A stretch of 64,000 nucleotides of DNA from Paractinoplanes tereljensis (GTDB lineage: Bacteria > Actinomycetota > Actinomycetes > Mycobacteriales > Micromonosporaceae): the NCBI RefSeq assembly GCF_016862435.1, contig NZ_BOMY01000033.1:310001-374000 (forward strand), in the 5' to 3' direction. Under the pieces are notes generated by a model, which saw only the letters and a list, made by a program, of their open reading frames with translations, did no database searches and had not been told where the DNA came from. Every line of letters begins with the position of its first letter. Within the stretch, counting starts at the first letter, position 1. Below are positions 15,770 through 24,780 of this stretch, one piece after another. The position numbers and the translations under genes were made by a program.

Positions 15770-16477
15770 TCAGAGCTGGCGGAGAACGTCGACGATTCTC
15801 GCAGCCTCGCCGGCGTCCCATTGATCGGGGCCGCTGCCGAAGAGCCGGTTGATGCCGTTCTGGCAGGGCAGCGCGGCGAACCCGCCTGGATCTTCGTGCT
15901 GGAACCGGTGCAGCCAGGCCAGCGCGTCGCCGGGCGTGGCCGTCCGGTAGACCTCGTCGGGGACGTTGTAGAGGAGGCATTCGAGCAGGTAGGACGGGGC
16001 TTCGGGGAGGACCGGGAGGCGCCGGCGTTTGGTCTCCCGGACGACCTGCTTGAACCGGCCGCCGGTGCGCCGGTCCTTGTCGTCGCCGTTGCGGCGGTGC
16101 TGCTTCGGGAAGTTGACGATCGGGCGGCCCTCCTGGTCGAGGAAGAAGACGCCCTCCTGGTGCTGCGTGGCGACCAGGATGTCGACCATCTCCCCGAACT
16201 GCGAGCCGGGGTCGTCGACGTTGACGCAGCGGCGGCCCATCCGCACGGTGTACGACTCGGCCAGGGTGGCCACCACGTCGTCGCGGAATTCCGCCCAGCC
16301 GTAGTCGGCGGTCGGCGCCTCGAGCATCAGGACGAGGTCGATGTCGCTGGCCGGGTCGAGGTAGGTGTTGTTGACCCGCGAGCCCTGACCGAAGATCTCG
16401 TACGGCCGGTTGTCGAGCAGCGGGGACCGGTGCAACGCCGTGCGCAGCACGTTCTCGGCCGCCGCTAATTTCTGCAC
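15770..16477 (-). CDS. CD-NTase-like nucleotidyltransferase
   Basis: A 235-residue enzyme of the polymerase-beta superfamily. The active site is complete: Gly32-Ser33 (GQGSRVNN), Asp45 and Asp47 (SDIDLVLML) and a third carboxylate Asp99 (EMVDILVA). The later NFPKQH at about 121-126 and RFKQVVRETKRRR helix at 141-153, then PSYLLECLLYNVP, match the arrangement of OAS/CD-NTase-type proteins that make cyclic or linear oligonucleotides. It starts at GTG 16477, 9 bases after the aminotransferase stop, with no good ribosome binding site. Codon 4 is TTA, rare in such GC-rich genomes. It might be a signalling nucleotide synthase or an antitoxin-like or tRNA/antibiotic nucleotidyltransferase. Confidence 0.75.
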   Translation of the reverse strand: MQKLAAAENVLRTALHRSPLLDNRPYEIFGQGSRVNNTYLDPASDIDLVLMLEAPTADYGWAEFRDDVVATLAESYTVRMGRRCVNVDDPGSQFGEMVDILVATQHQEGVFFLDQEGRPIVNFPKQHRRNGDDKDRRTGGRFKQVVRETKRRRLPVLPEAPSYLLECLLYNVPDEVYRTATPGDALAWLHRFQHEDPGGFAALPCQNGINRLFGSGPDQWDAGEAARIVDVLRQL

Positions 16478-16486
16478 GTGTCAATA

Positions 16487-17854
16487 CTAGGCATGCAGCT
16501 CCGCGAGGGCGGCGCCGAAGATTTCGTGATGGCGGTGCACGTCGGCGAGGGTGGTCTCCGGGGACATCAGGGCCATGTTGTGGAACGGGGTCAGCAGGAT
16601 GCCCCGGTTGGCCAGGTAGACGTGCAGGAAGTCCTCCAGCTCGGCGTCGGCCGACGCGGCCGACTCGGTGCCGTTGCGCGGGGCCGGGCTGGCGAACCGG
16701 TATTCGACCCGGGCGCCGAGCTGGGCGACCGACCACGGCAGGGCGTACCCGTCGATCAGCTTCTGCACACCGTCGGCGAACGCCGTCGCGGTCGCCAGCA
16801 TCCCCTCGAAGGCGGCCGGGGTCAGCACCTGCTCCAGGGTGGCCCGGGCGGCGGCCATCGAGACCGGGTTGCCGGCCAGCGTGCCGCCCACCCCGCCCAT
16901 GTCGACCAGGTCCAGGTCGGCCCGGCCGGTCAGCGCGTCGGCGAGCGCGGCCGACAGGCCGTACGCCCCGATCGGGATGCCGCCCGCGATGGCCTTGCCG
17001 ATGGTCAGCACGTCCGGTTCGAGGCCCCACGCGGCGGTGGCGCCGCCGGGCCCGGCCGAGAACGTGTGGGTCTCGTCGTTGATCAGGTAGGTGCCGTAGC
17101 GACGGGTCAGCTCCCGGACGCCGGTCAGGTAGCCGGGCTCGGGCAGGACGATGCCGATGTTGGTCAGCGCCGGTTCCATCAGCACGGCGGCCACGTCACC
17201 GTGCGCCAGCTCGCGTTCCAGGCCGGCCAGGTCGTTGAACTCGGCGACCCGGCTGGTCCCGGTCACGTCGGTAGGTGCGCCGACGTTGCCCTCGCGGGAG
17301 ACGCCGTGGCCGTCGGGGCCGACGACGATCAGCGACTCGTCCACCGAGCCGTGGTAGCAGTAGCTGTTCACCAGGATCTTCGGTCGGCCGGAAACCGCCC
17401 GCAGCAGGCGGATCGCCCACCGGTTGGCGTCGGTCGCGGTCAGCGCGAAACTCCAGTACGGCAGGCCGAAGCGGCCGGCCAGCTCGGCGCCGACAATGGC
17501 CGCGTCCTCGGTCGGCAGCATCGTGGTGGCCCCGCCCAGGGTGCCGAGCCGCCGGGTGACCGCCTCGACCACCGGCGCGGGGGAGTGGCCGGCCATCGCG
17601 CCGGTGTCGCCCAGGCAGAAGTCGATGTACTCGTGGCCGTCGATGTCGGTGAGCCGGGCGCCGCGGGCCCGGTCGACGTAGACCGGGAAACCGGCGGCGT
17701 TCTTGTTCATCCAGGTCATCGGGACCCGGCCGAACAGGTGGTCGGCCCGGCCGTAGGCGGCCGCCGAACGGGGGTGGCGCTCGGTGTAGGTCGCCCGCTC
17801 GCGCGCGGCGAGGGAGGCGAGGCGAGCGCGATCAACTCCGGAATCCGTCGGCAT
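16487..17854 (-). CDS. Class III PLP-dependent aminotransferase (GSAM-like)
   Basis: A 455-residue cytosolic aminotransferase of the glutamate-1-semialdehyde aminomutase / class III group. The PLP lysine is Lys287 in DVLTIGKAIAGG, preceded by the aspartate Asp260 in LINDETHTF. The N-terminal substrate region (YIDFCLGDTGAMAGHSP) matches the group. The true heme-pathway HemL is usually about 430 residues and differs in the active-site loop, so this is more likely a specialised transaminase. It starts at ATG 17854. It lies upstream of the nucleotidyltransferase gene on the same strand with 9 bases between. Confidence 0.85.
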   Translation of the reverse strand: MPTDSGVDRARLASLAARERATYTERHPRSAAAYGRADHLFGRVPMTWMNKNAAGFPVYVDRARGARLTDIDGHEYIDFCLGDTGAMAGHSPAPVVEAVTRRLGTLGGATTMLPTEDAAIVGAELAGRFGLPYWSFALTATDANRWAIRLLRAVSGRPKILVNSYCYHGSVDESLIVVGPDGHGVSREGNVGAPTDVTGTSRVAEFNDLAGLERELAHGDVAAVLMEPALTNIGIVLPEPGYLTGVRELTRRYGTYLINDETHTFSAGPGGATAAWGLEPDVLTIGKAIAGGIPIGAYGLSAALADALTGRADLDLVDMGGVGGTLAGNPVSMAAARATLEQVLTPAAFEGMLATATAFADGVQKLIDGYALPWSVAQLGARVEYRFASPAPRNGTESAASADAELEDFLHVYLANRGILLTPFHNMALMSPETTLADVHRHHEIFGAALAELHA

Positions 17855-17881
17855 GGCGCGACGCTACCAATGATCAGGTCG

Positions 17882-18766
17882 TCACGGGAGGGGTCGGCTG
17901 CGGAATCCGAGGATCCGGTCGAGGATGACCGGTGCTCCGGGTTCGCTGAGCGCCAGCACTACCCGTACCGAAGAGGCAGCGGAAGGATCCTCGCGGACCG
18001 CGCCCTCCAGATCGACCCGCAGCGGCAGCTGCGGGGCGTCCGAGGGCGTCAGCGCACCCACCGCGACGGCCGCGGCCAGCGGATCATGCAGCGGAATCTC
18101 CCGTACGCCGAGCCGCGGCTCGTAGGACTCGAAATAGACCGGCAGCATGTCGGCCAGGGTCTCGTGCAGCGGGGTGCCGCCGGCCCGCAGTGCCGCCTGG
18201 TCGGCCACGGTCCAGCGGTGCCGCATGGTCACGTCCAGCGGGACCAGGGTGACCGGCCACGGCGCGGCCAGCACGGTCGCCGCCGACTGCGGGTCGTCGC
18301 GGAAGTTGGCCTCGGCGCGCGGGGTGACGTTGCCGGGCGTGCGCACGGCTCCGCCCATCACGGTGACCGAAGCGACATCCAGATCGGGCACTTTCGCCAG
18401 GTTGGTGCAGGGGCCGGTGGCGACGACGTGGATCTCGCCGGGATTGTCGCGGACCAGATCCCGGAGGAGGGCCACCGACGTGCGCGGGTCAGGTTCGCCG
18501 CCGGCGGGCAGAGCCACGCCGCCGACCCCGTTCCCGCCGTGCACGCCGACGGCCCCGCCGCGGTAGGCGCCCTCGCCGACCGCGACGGGAATTCCGGAAA
18601 TGCCGGCCAGGTCGAGGAGACCCAGCGTGTTCCGCGCCGCCTGTACCGCCGACGTGTTGCCGTTGACCGTCCCGATGCCGAGAAGCTCGACATCGGGCGA
18701 GCCGAGGAGGAACGCCAGGGCCAGCGCGTCGTCGACCCCGGTGTCGCAGTCCAGGTAGACCTTCAG
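17882..18766 (-). CDS. Inosine/uridine-preferring nucleoside hydrolase, apparent CTG start
   Basis: A 294-residue enzyme that would cleave the N-glycosidic bond of ribonucleosides to base and ribose. The family's N-terminal calcium-binding aspartate cluster DCDTGVDDALAL is at residues 6-17, and VTVMGGAV and the C-terminal HDPLAAAVAV carry other active-site motifs. No ATG, GTG or TTG lies in frame before the aspartate cluster; the only fit is CTG at 18766, whose last two bases form the sulfatase stop (CTGA), mimicking the usual ATGA/GTGA coupling. CTG initiation is therefore inferred. Cytosolic, salvage function. Confidence 0.82.
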   Translation of the reverse strand: MKVYLDCDTGVDDALALAFLLGSPDVELLGIGTVNGNTSAVQAARNTLGLLDLAGISGIPVAVGEGAYRGGAVGVHGGNGVGGVALPAGGEPDPRTSVALLRDLVRDNPGEIHVVATGPCTNLAKVPDLDVASVTVMGGAVRTPGNVTPRAEANFRDDPQSAATVLAAPWPVTLVPLDVTMRHRWTVADQAALRAGGTPLHETLADMLPVYFESYEPRLGVREIPLHDPLAAAVAVGALTPSDAPQLPLRVDLEGAVREDPSAASSVRVVLALSEPGAPVILDRILGFRSRPLP

Positions 18767-20445
18767 GACGCCGCCGCCTTCGGCCCGAACGCCGTGAAGA
18801 ACTTGTCCCGGAACGCGCTCATCGGCCACACCGGCGTGTCCCCCTGCGGTCGCAGGCCGTCCACCCACTGCCAATCGGTGATCCTCTCCAGGACCGCCTT
18901 GTCCTTGGTCACGATCGAGATCGGCACGTCGTGGCTGGCTCCCGCCCCGGAGGCGATCGGCGACGGCTGGTGGTCGCCGAGGAAGACCAGCACGAGGTTG
19001 TCGTCCCCGTACTTGGTAACCCAGTTCACCAGGGACGTCACCGAGTAGACCACCGACTTGCCGTATTCCGGCCGGACGTCGCGCGGATTGGCCCACAGCG
19101 CCTTCGGCTTCTTGCCGTCGGCGACCATCGAGGCGTAGATGGTGCCGTCCCCGATCGAGTCCCAGTCGTCGATGTAGCTGGGGATCGGCGCCCACGGGGT
19201 GTGGCTGGACACCAGCGGCATCTCCACCATCAGCGGCGCCCGGCCGGCCTTCTTGTACTCGATCGTGTTGAACTGCTTCAGCGTGTACTGGTCGGGCATC
19301 GGCGCCCAGGAGAACTTCGGGCCCTGATAGCCGAGATTGCGCGAGTCCCAGACCGTGTCGTACCCGTAGAACTTGCCCTCCGGCCAGGCCCGGGTGGCGC
19401 CCGGCATGATGCTCACCGTGCGGGCCCCGGCGTTCTTGAACGCCTTGGTCAGGGTGAGCCGGTTGCTGGAGACCAGGTTGCGGTACCGCTGCTCGTTGTT
19501 GATCCAGACGCCGGACTCGAACGTCGAGTGGGCCAGCCAGCTGCCGCCGCCGAAGGTCGGCGAGGTGAGCCAGCCGGACTCCGCGCCGAAGCCGGCCGCG
19601 GCCAGTTGCTTGGTGCCGGCGTCCAGCACCGGGTCGACAAGCGGGGCCAGGGCCGGGTGCTCGACGGCGCTGCGCCCGTAGCTCTCCACGAAGGTGAAGA
19701 TGACGTCCTTGCCCTTGAGGGCGGTGAGCATCTGGTCGGCCGGCACGTTCGCGTACGCGTCGCTCTTGATCTCTTTCATGAAGTTGGCCGAGTCGGCGAA
19801 GCCGGCCTTGGCCTGGTGGGCGCGGTCCCAGGCGTAGGTGGCGCTGCTGCGCGCGGCGATCGGCACCGAGCCGGTGAACGACGCGCCGAGCGCGAAGGTG
19901 GCCGCCCAGGCCACCGCCATGCCGCCGGCCGCGTACAGCGAGCGGCGCGGGTAGGCGCCGATCAGCCGGCCGATCCGCAGCGTCGCCCAGGTGGTCAGCG
20001 CCATGATCCCGGCGACCAGCAGCACGATGGCGGCGACCGCGCCGAGCGCGGCGATCCGGCCGTAGGAATCGACCACGAAGCTGTACGCGTCGTCGAACAG
20101 CACCCAGTCCAGCACCGGGTCGAACGGCCGGTTCAGCTCCGAGAAGAAGCCCATGTCCAGGCACTTCTCGATGACCAGCCAGCCGAGCAGGACACCGACG
20201 ACGATGCCGACCACCCGGCGGGCCTTGGCCGGGACCAGGAGCAGGGCGATCAGGAACGCGCCCTCGACCGGGATGCGGAGCAGACCGATCGGGGTGAGCC
20301 GGGACAGGATGTTCGGAAACACCAACGCGACAAAAAGCAACAAACCCGCCAGTACGGTCAATGTTCGGTTGGCCGCCGGGCGGGAAAACAGGGCGAAGAA
20401 GCTACGAATCCGGGAGCGTGTGGGGAGTGGGGCATCGGGCTGCAC
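18763..20445 (-). CDS. Membrane-anchored sulfatase/phosphatase-superfamily protein
   Basis: A 560-residue protein. Four or five membrane helices occupy residues about 25-210 and an extracytoplasmic alkaline-phosphatase-superfamily domain fills residues about 240-555. Visible family pieces are IFTFVESYGRSA (nucleophile region), a mid-domain SSHTPWAP, and VLVFLGDHQPSP (metal-binding DH). The layout resembles LTA-synthase-like sulfatases that handle phosphoglycerol or related groups on envelope polymers. It starts at GTG 20445; the next gene overlaps its stop. Exact substrate unknown. Confidence 0.82.
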   Translation of the reverse strand: MQPDAPLPTRSRIRSFFALFSRPAANRTLTVLAGLLLFVALVFPNILSRLTPIGLLRIPVEGAFLIALLLVPAKARRVVGIVVGVLLGWLVIEKCLDMGFFSELNRPFDPVLDWVLFDDAYSFVVDSYGRIAALGAVAAIVLLVAGIMALTTWATLRIGRLIGAYPRRSLYAAGGMAVAWAATFALGASFTGSVPIAARSSATYAWDRAHQAKAGFADSANFMKEIKSDAYANVPADQMLTALKGKDVIFTFVESYGRSAVEHPALAPLVDPVLDAGTKQLAAAGFGAESGWLTSPTFGGGSWLAHSTFESGVWINNEQRYRNLVSSNRLTLTKAFKNAGARTVSIMPGATRAWPEGKFYGYDTVWDSRNLGYQGPKFSWAPMPDQYTLKQFNTIEYKKAGRAPLMVEMPLVSSHTPWAPIPSYIDDWDSIGDGTIYASMVADGKKPKALWANPRDVRPEYGKSVVYSVTSLVNWVTKYGDDNLVLVFLGDHQPSPIASGAGASHDVPISIVTKDKAVLERITDWQWVDGLRPQGDTPVWPMSAFRDKFFTAFGPKAAAS

Positions 20446-20579
20446 GTCTTGGGGAACGGATCAAGGACGGCTGCGGTTCAGCGTCGCCGGAAAGTCACTC
20501 CAGGGCCATAAGACCCTACGGAAGCGGTTCCGAGACCACGTAGGTTTTTCGTAGACGAAGATCCGCGAAAGGAATCACC
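20446..20579. promoter_or_regulatory. Divergent intergenic region between sulfatase and phosphoketolase genes
   Basis: 134 bases hold the divergent promoters. Just before the phosphoketolase start is an imperfect inverted repeat, CTACG/CGTAG-type arms around a T-run (about 20539-20555), and an AAAGGA ribosome binding site. This may be a regulator site for carbon flux, but no protein can be named. Confidence 0.35.
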
Positions 20580-22949
20580 GTGACGACGGTCAGTGCCGAT
20601 CTTGTCCGCACCCTGGGCGAGCCGAGCCAGGAAGACCTGGACCGGCTGGACGCGTGGTGGCGGGCCAACAACTATCTGACGATCGGTCAGATCTATCTGA
20701 AGGCCAACCCGCTGCTGCGCGAGCCGCTGAGTGCGGACCACATCAAACCGCGCCTGCTTGGACACTGGGGCACCAGCCCCGGCCTGTCGTTCATCTACGC
20801 GCACGTGAACCGCCTGATCAAGCACACCGGGCAGGAGGCCATCTACCTGGCCGGCCCCGGTCACGGCGGTCCGGCGCTGGTGGCGGCCGGCTACCTCGAG
20901 GGCACCTACACCGAGCACTTCCCCAACATCACCCAGGACGAGGGCGGCATCCTCCGGCTGTTCCGCCAGTTCTCCAGCCCCGGCGGCATTCCCAGCCACG
21001 TGTCGGTGACCACGCCCGGTTCCATCCACGAGGGTGGCGAGCTCGGCTACGTCCTGGTGCACGCGTTCGGTGCTGTCATGGACAACCCCGACCTGCTCGC
21101 GATCGCCGTGGTCGGCGACGGCGAGGCCGAGACCGGGCCGCTCGAGGGCTCGTGGAAGGGCATCTCGTTCATCAACCCGGAGCGGGACGGCGCGGTACTG
21201 CCGATCCTGCACCTCAACGACGGCAAGATCTCCGGACCGACGGTGCTCGGCCGTAAGGAGCCCGAGCAGGTGCGCCAGCTCCTGCAGGGGCACGGCTACC
21301 AGGTCATCGAGGTCACCGGCGACGACCTGCCCGGCATGCACGTCCGGTTCGCCCAGGCGTTGGCCGAGGCGTACGGAGCGATCAAGGCCAAGAAGTCCGG
21401 CGACAAGTCGGTCGCCTGGCCGGTGATCGTGCTGCGGTCCCCGAAGGGCTGGACCGGCCCGCACGAGGTCGACGGGATCGTGGTCGAGGGCACGTGGCGC
21501 TCCCACCAGGTGCCACTGTCCGGCGTCCGGGAAAACCCGGAACACCTCAAGCTGCTGGAGAAGTGGCTCAAGTCGTACCGTCCGGAGGAGCTCTTCGACG
21601 CCACCGGCGCGCCGTCCGCCCTGGTCAAGGACCAGTCGCCGGAGGGCAACCTGCGGATGAGCGCCACCCCGCACGCCAACGGCGGCGTGCTCACCCGCGA
21701 CCTCGACATGCCCGACTTCCGTAAGTACGGCATCGACGTCACGAAGCCCGGCACCCAGCGGGCCGAGTCGACCCGCAAGCTCGGCGAGCTGATGCGCGAC
21801 ATCTACACGTCGAGCCCCGACCGGTTCCGGCTGTTCTGCCCCGACGAGACCAACAGCAACCGCCTCGGCGCGGTGTTCGAGGTCTCCGACCGGGCGTTCA
21901 TGGAGCGCACCACCGCCGACGACGTCAAGCTGGGCCCGAACGGCCGGGTGATGGAGGTGCTCAGCGAGCACAACTGTCACGGCTGGCTCGAGGGCTACAA
22001 CCTGACCGGGCGGCACGGCCTGTTCGCCACCTACGAGGCGTTCGCCATGGTCAGCGCGTCCCAGACGGTGCAGCACGGCAAGTGGCTGCAGGAAGCCGCG
22101 CACCTGCCCTGGCGGGCCAAGGTGCCAAGCCTCAACATCCTGCTGACCAGCACCGCGTGGCGTAACGACCACAACGGCTTCAGCCACCAGGGTCCCGGCC
22201 TGTTGCAGGTCGTGCTCAACCAGCGCGGCAACGTCGCCCGGGTCTACCTGCCGCCGGACGCCAACACGCTGCTGTCGGTGGCCGACCACTGCTTCCGGTC
22301 GCGTTCGTACGTCAACCTGATCGTCATCGACAAGCAGCCCCAGCTGCAATACCTGTCGATGGACGAGGCGATCGCGCACTGCGAGCGCGGCGCCGGCATC
22401 TGGGACTGGGCCGGCACCGACGACGGCGAGACCGACCCCGACATCGTCCTGGCCAGCGCCGGCGACGTGGTCACCATGGAGACGGTGGCAGCCGCGCAGA
22501 TCCTCAAGGAGCGGCTGCCCAACTTCAAGGTCCGGGTGGTCAACGTCGTCAACCTGATGACGCTGCCGCGCCCGAAGGACCACCCGCACGGCATGTCGGA
22601 CGTCCAGTTCACCGAGCTGTTCACCGACACGGTCGACGTGGTGTTCGCCTTCCACGGCTACCCGGGCGCCATCCACCAGCTGGTGCACGGCCGGCCCGAC
22701 GCCGACCGGTTCCGGGTGCGTGGCTTCATCGAGCAGGGCACCACGACCACCCCGTTCGACATGACGGTCCGCAACAAGACGTCGCGTTACCACCTGGTGA
22801 TGGACGCCATCAACAACGCCAAGCGCCTGCCGCGCGGCGCCGCCGACCTGAAGTCCTGGTGTGAATCCCAGCTGGCCCGCCACGAGCAGTTCGTGGTGGA
22901 GAACCTGGAGGACATGCCCGAGGTCCGCGACTGGGCCCTGCCTGCCTAG
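20580..22949 (+). CDS. xfp: Xylulose-5-phosphate/fructose-6-phosphate phosphoketolase
   Basis: A 789-residue thiamine-diphosphate enzyme that splits xylulose-5-phosphate (and fructose-6-phosphate) with phosphate into acetyl phosphate and glyceraldehyde-3-phosphate (or erythrose-4-phosphate). Signature strings are GHWGTSPGLSFIYAHVNRLI, LAGPGHGGPA, VVGDGEAETGPLEGSWKG (TPP-binding GDG...N-type motif) and, in the second half, RWHDHNGFSHQGPGL-like sequence and CFRSRSYVNLIV. Length matches the family (about 790-830). It starts at GTG 20580 with an AAAGGA site. Cytoplasmic central carbon enzyme, monocistronic, ended by a terminator hairpin. Confidence 0.95.
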   Translation: MTTVSADLVRTLGEPSQEDLDRLDAWWRANNYLTIGQIYLKANPLLREPLSADHIKPRLLGHWGTSPGLSFIYAHVNRLIKHTGQEAIYLAGPGHGGPALVAAGYLEGTYTEHFPNITQDEGGILRLFRQFSSPGGIPSHVSVTTPGSIHEGGELGYVLVHAFGAVMDNPDLLAIAVVGDGEAETGPLEGSWKGISFINPERDGAVLPILHLNDGKISGPTVLGRKEPEQVRQLLQGHGYQVIEVTGDDLPGMHVRFAQALAEAYGAIKAKKSGDKSVAWPVIVLRSPKGWTGPHEVDGIVVEGTWRSHQVPLSGVRENPEHLKLLEKWLKSYRPEELFDATGAPSALVKDQSPEGNLRMSATPHANGGVLTRDLDMPDFRKYGIDVTKPGTQRAESTRKLGELMRDIYTSSPDRFRLFCPDETNSNRLGAVFEVSDRAFMERTTADDVKLGPNGRVMEVLSEHNCHGWLEGYNLTGRHGLFATYEAFAMVSASQTVQHGKWLQEAAHLPWRAKVPSLNILLTSTAWRNDHNGFSHQGPGLLQVVLNQRGNVARVYLPPDANTLLSVADHCFRSRSYVNLIVIDKQPQLQYLSMDEAIAHCERGAGIWDWAGTDDGETDPDIVLASAGDVVTMETVAAAQILKERLPNFKVRVVNVVNLMTLPRPKDHPHGMSDVQFTELFTDTVDVVFAFHGYPGAIHQLVHGRPDADRFRVRGFIEQGTTTTPFDMTVRNKTSRYHLVMDAINNAKRLPRGAADLKSWCESQLARHEQFVVENLEDMPEVRDWALPA

Positions 22950-22978
22950 TGTCCGATAGATCTCGTGTCCGATAGACG

Positions 22979-23009
22979 AGGGCCGTTCCCGCTGGGTGGG
23001 AGCGGCCCT
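22979..23009 (+). terminator. Hairpin terminator after phosphoketolase gene
   Basis: Two 12-base arms (22979-22990 and 22998-23009) pair with one G-U wobble across a 7-base loop (GC-rich stem AGGGCCGTTCCC). It lies 29 bases after the phosphoketolase stop and just before the mannosyltransferase start. It has no long U-run, as is common in actinobacteria. A 10-base direct repeat, TGTCCGATAG (22949-22958 and 22966-22975), sits before it. Confidence 0.65.
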
Positions 23010-23021
23010 TATCATTCCCGC

Positions 23022-24539
23022 GTGACCACAGCGACGGCTGTCAAAGTCGACGTCCCGCCCGCCCCGGCGACCACTCCCGGCGTGCCCGGCGTTCCCGGCA
23101 TCGTGCGGCGCCGGCTGGCGACCTTGGAGAACTGGCTCGACCCGTACTCGTGGCTGGTCACCGCGGTGGTCACGGTGATCGCCGGGATCCTCCGCTTCCA
23201 GGGCCTGACCAGCGCCAAGGGCTATGTCTTCGACGAGGTCTACTACCCGACCGACGCGTGGGACATGCTCCAGCACGGCGTCGAGTGGGACGAGCGCACC
23301 AACGGCCCCGCCTACGTGGTGCACCCGCCGCTCGGCAAGTGGCTGATCGCGCTCGGCGAGAAGGCGTTCGGCAACAACGAGCTGGGCTGGCGTTTCCCGG
23401 TCGCGGTGGCCGGCACCCTGATGGTGCTGGTGCTGATCCGGGTCGCGTACCGGCTGTTCCGCTCGGTCCTGCTGGCCGGCACGGCCGGCCTGCTGCTGAC
23501 CCTGGACGGCTTCCAGCTGGTGCTGTCCCGCACCTCCCTGCTGGACATCTTCCTCGGCCTGTTCGTGCTGCTCAGCTTCGCCGCACTGGTCCTCGACCGG
23601 GACCACTACCGGCGCCGCCTGTTGCGCAACCTGGAGGACGGCCGCACCGCCCGGATCATCCCGTGGTGGCTGCTGACCGCCGGCGCGCTGTTCGGCCTGG
23701 CCTGCGGGGTGAAGTGGAGCGGCCTGTTCTTCCTGCCGTTCTTCGGCGCGCTGGCCGTGCTCTGGCGGGTGCAGGCCCGCCGCTCGGCCGGCCAGCCGGC
23801 TCGCTTCCAGATCGACGACCTGGCCTGGGGTGCGCTGAGCGTCGCCCTGACCCTGGTGTTCTACCTGGCCACCTGGACCGGCTGGTTCGTCACCAACACC
23901 GGCTGGTTCCGGCACTACCGCCAGGACAGCGGCCTGAGCGAGCCGCCGATCCTGGGCGCCCTGCTCAACCTGGCCCATTACCACCAGAAGGCCTACGAGT
24001 TCCACAGCGGACTGACCTCCCCGCACGGCTCCCAGTCCTGGCCGTGGCAGTGGTTGCTGCTGGGCCGCCCGGTCAACTTCTACTGGCCCGGCGCCACCGG
24101 TTGCGGCGCGCCGAGTTGCGCCCGGCAGATCCTGCTGCTGGGCACGCCGTTGCTGTGGTGGTCGTTCCTGCCGGCCCTGGTGGCCCTGGTCTGGTTCGGC
24201 ATCGCCCGGCGCGACTGGCGGGCCTGGGCGATCCTGATCCCGGTCGCGGGCGGCCTGCTCCCGTGGTTCTACTACGCGGTCAAGGACGGCCGCACGATGT
24301 TCTCGTTCTACGCCCTGCCCGCACTGCCGTTCCTGATCCTGGCCGTGACGTACGTGCTGGGCGCCATCATGAGCGGCCCACCCGGCTCCGACCGCCGAAC
24401 CCTGGGCATCGCGGCCGCCGGCCTGTACATGGCCGCGATAGCCATCTGCTTCTTCTACTTCCACCCCATCTTCGTAGGCCAGGTGATCACCTACGAGGGC
24501 TGGTCCCAGCGCATGTGGCTGGGCAACCGCTGGATCTAG
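23022..24539 (+). CDS. Dolichyl-phosphate-mannose protein mannosyltransferase (Pmt)
   Basis: A 505-residue GT39 family membrane enzyme that transfers mannose from polyprenyl-phosphate-mannose to Ser/Thr of secreted proteins. The catalytic acidic loop YVFDEVYYPTDAWDML is at about residues 68-83 with the key DE pair, followed by HPPLGKWLI. About ten membrane segments follow. The WLVNRWI-like tail (MWLGNRWI) matches the actinobacterial family. It starts at GTG 23022 right after the terminator; an earlier in-frame start at 22965 lies within the hairpin. Acts at the cytoplasmic membrane, active site outside. Confidence 0.9.
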   Translation: MTTATAVKVDVPPAPATTPGVPGVPGIVRRRLATLENWLDPYSWLVTAVVTVIAGILRFQGLTSAKGYVFDEVYYPTDAWDMLQHGVEWDERTNGPAYVVHPPLGKWLIALGEKAFGNNELGWRFPVAVAGTLMVLVLIRVAYRLFRSVLLAGTAGLLLTLDGFQLVLSRTSLLDIFLGLFVLLSFAALVLDRDHYRRRLLRNLEDGRTARIIPWWLLTAGALFGLACGVKWSGLFFLPFFGALAVLWRVQARRSAGQPARFQIDDLAWGALSVALTLVFYLATWTGWFVTNTGWFRHYRQDSGLSEPPILGALLNLAHYHQKAYEFHSGLTSPHGSQSWPWQWLLLGRPVNFYWPGATGCGAPSCARQILLLGTPLLWWSFLPALVALVWFGIARRDWRAWAILIPVAGGLLPWFYYAVKDGRTMFSFYALPALPFLILAVTYVLGAIMSGPPGSDRRTLGIAAAGLYMAAIAICFFYFHPIFVGQVITYEGWSQRMWLGNRWI

Positions 24540-24780
24540 ATCAAACCCTTTTGCCGGTACGGGCGACGCGGTCGACAACCGCAATTCCCCCCGACCGCCG
24601 CCACCACGCGACCAGCGTGCAACACCGGCGCGTGCCGCGCCTCTCGCGCAACCGGGCAGGCTGGCGCTCGTCCTGATCGGCGGGGCGAGCTCCGGCGGGC
24701 TGGGTCTTGGGCCGGGAGCGCCCGTGACGGGCGCGCGGAAGGTGAGTTCCGGCGACCGGGACCGAATGCCACGGGAGTGC
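24540..24780 (+). repeat. Dispersed noncoding repeat, copy A
   Basis: Bases 24540-24655 match the reverse complement of 43060-43170 at about 88-90% by eye (shared CCGGTACGGGCGAC, GTCGACAACCGCAA, CCCCGACCGCCGCCACC and CTCTCGCGCAACC). Bases 24660-24780 match the reverse complement of 42695-42836. It begins directly at the stop of the mannosyltransferase gene. The remainder to 24920 has no clear feature. The 381-base gap has no supported gene. Confidence 0.7.

Noticed and set aside
14648..16477. Calling the nucleotidyltransferase operon a confirmed CBASS
   Set aside because: No recognised CBASS effector or ancillary gene; the multi-pass protein belongs to a common membrane family that occurs alone elsewhere. 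Kept only as a hypothesis.
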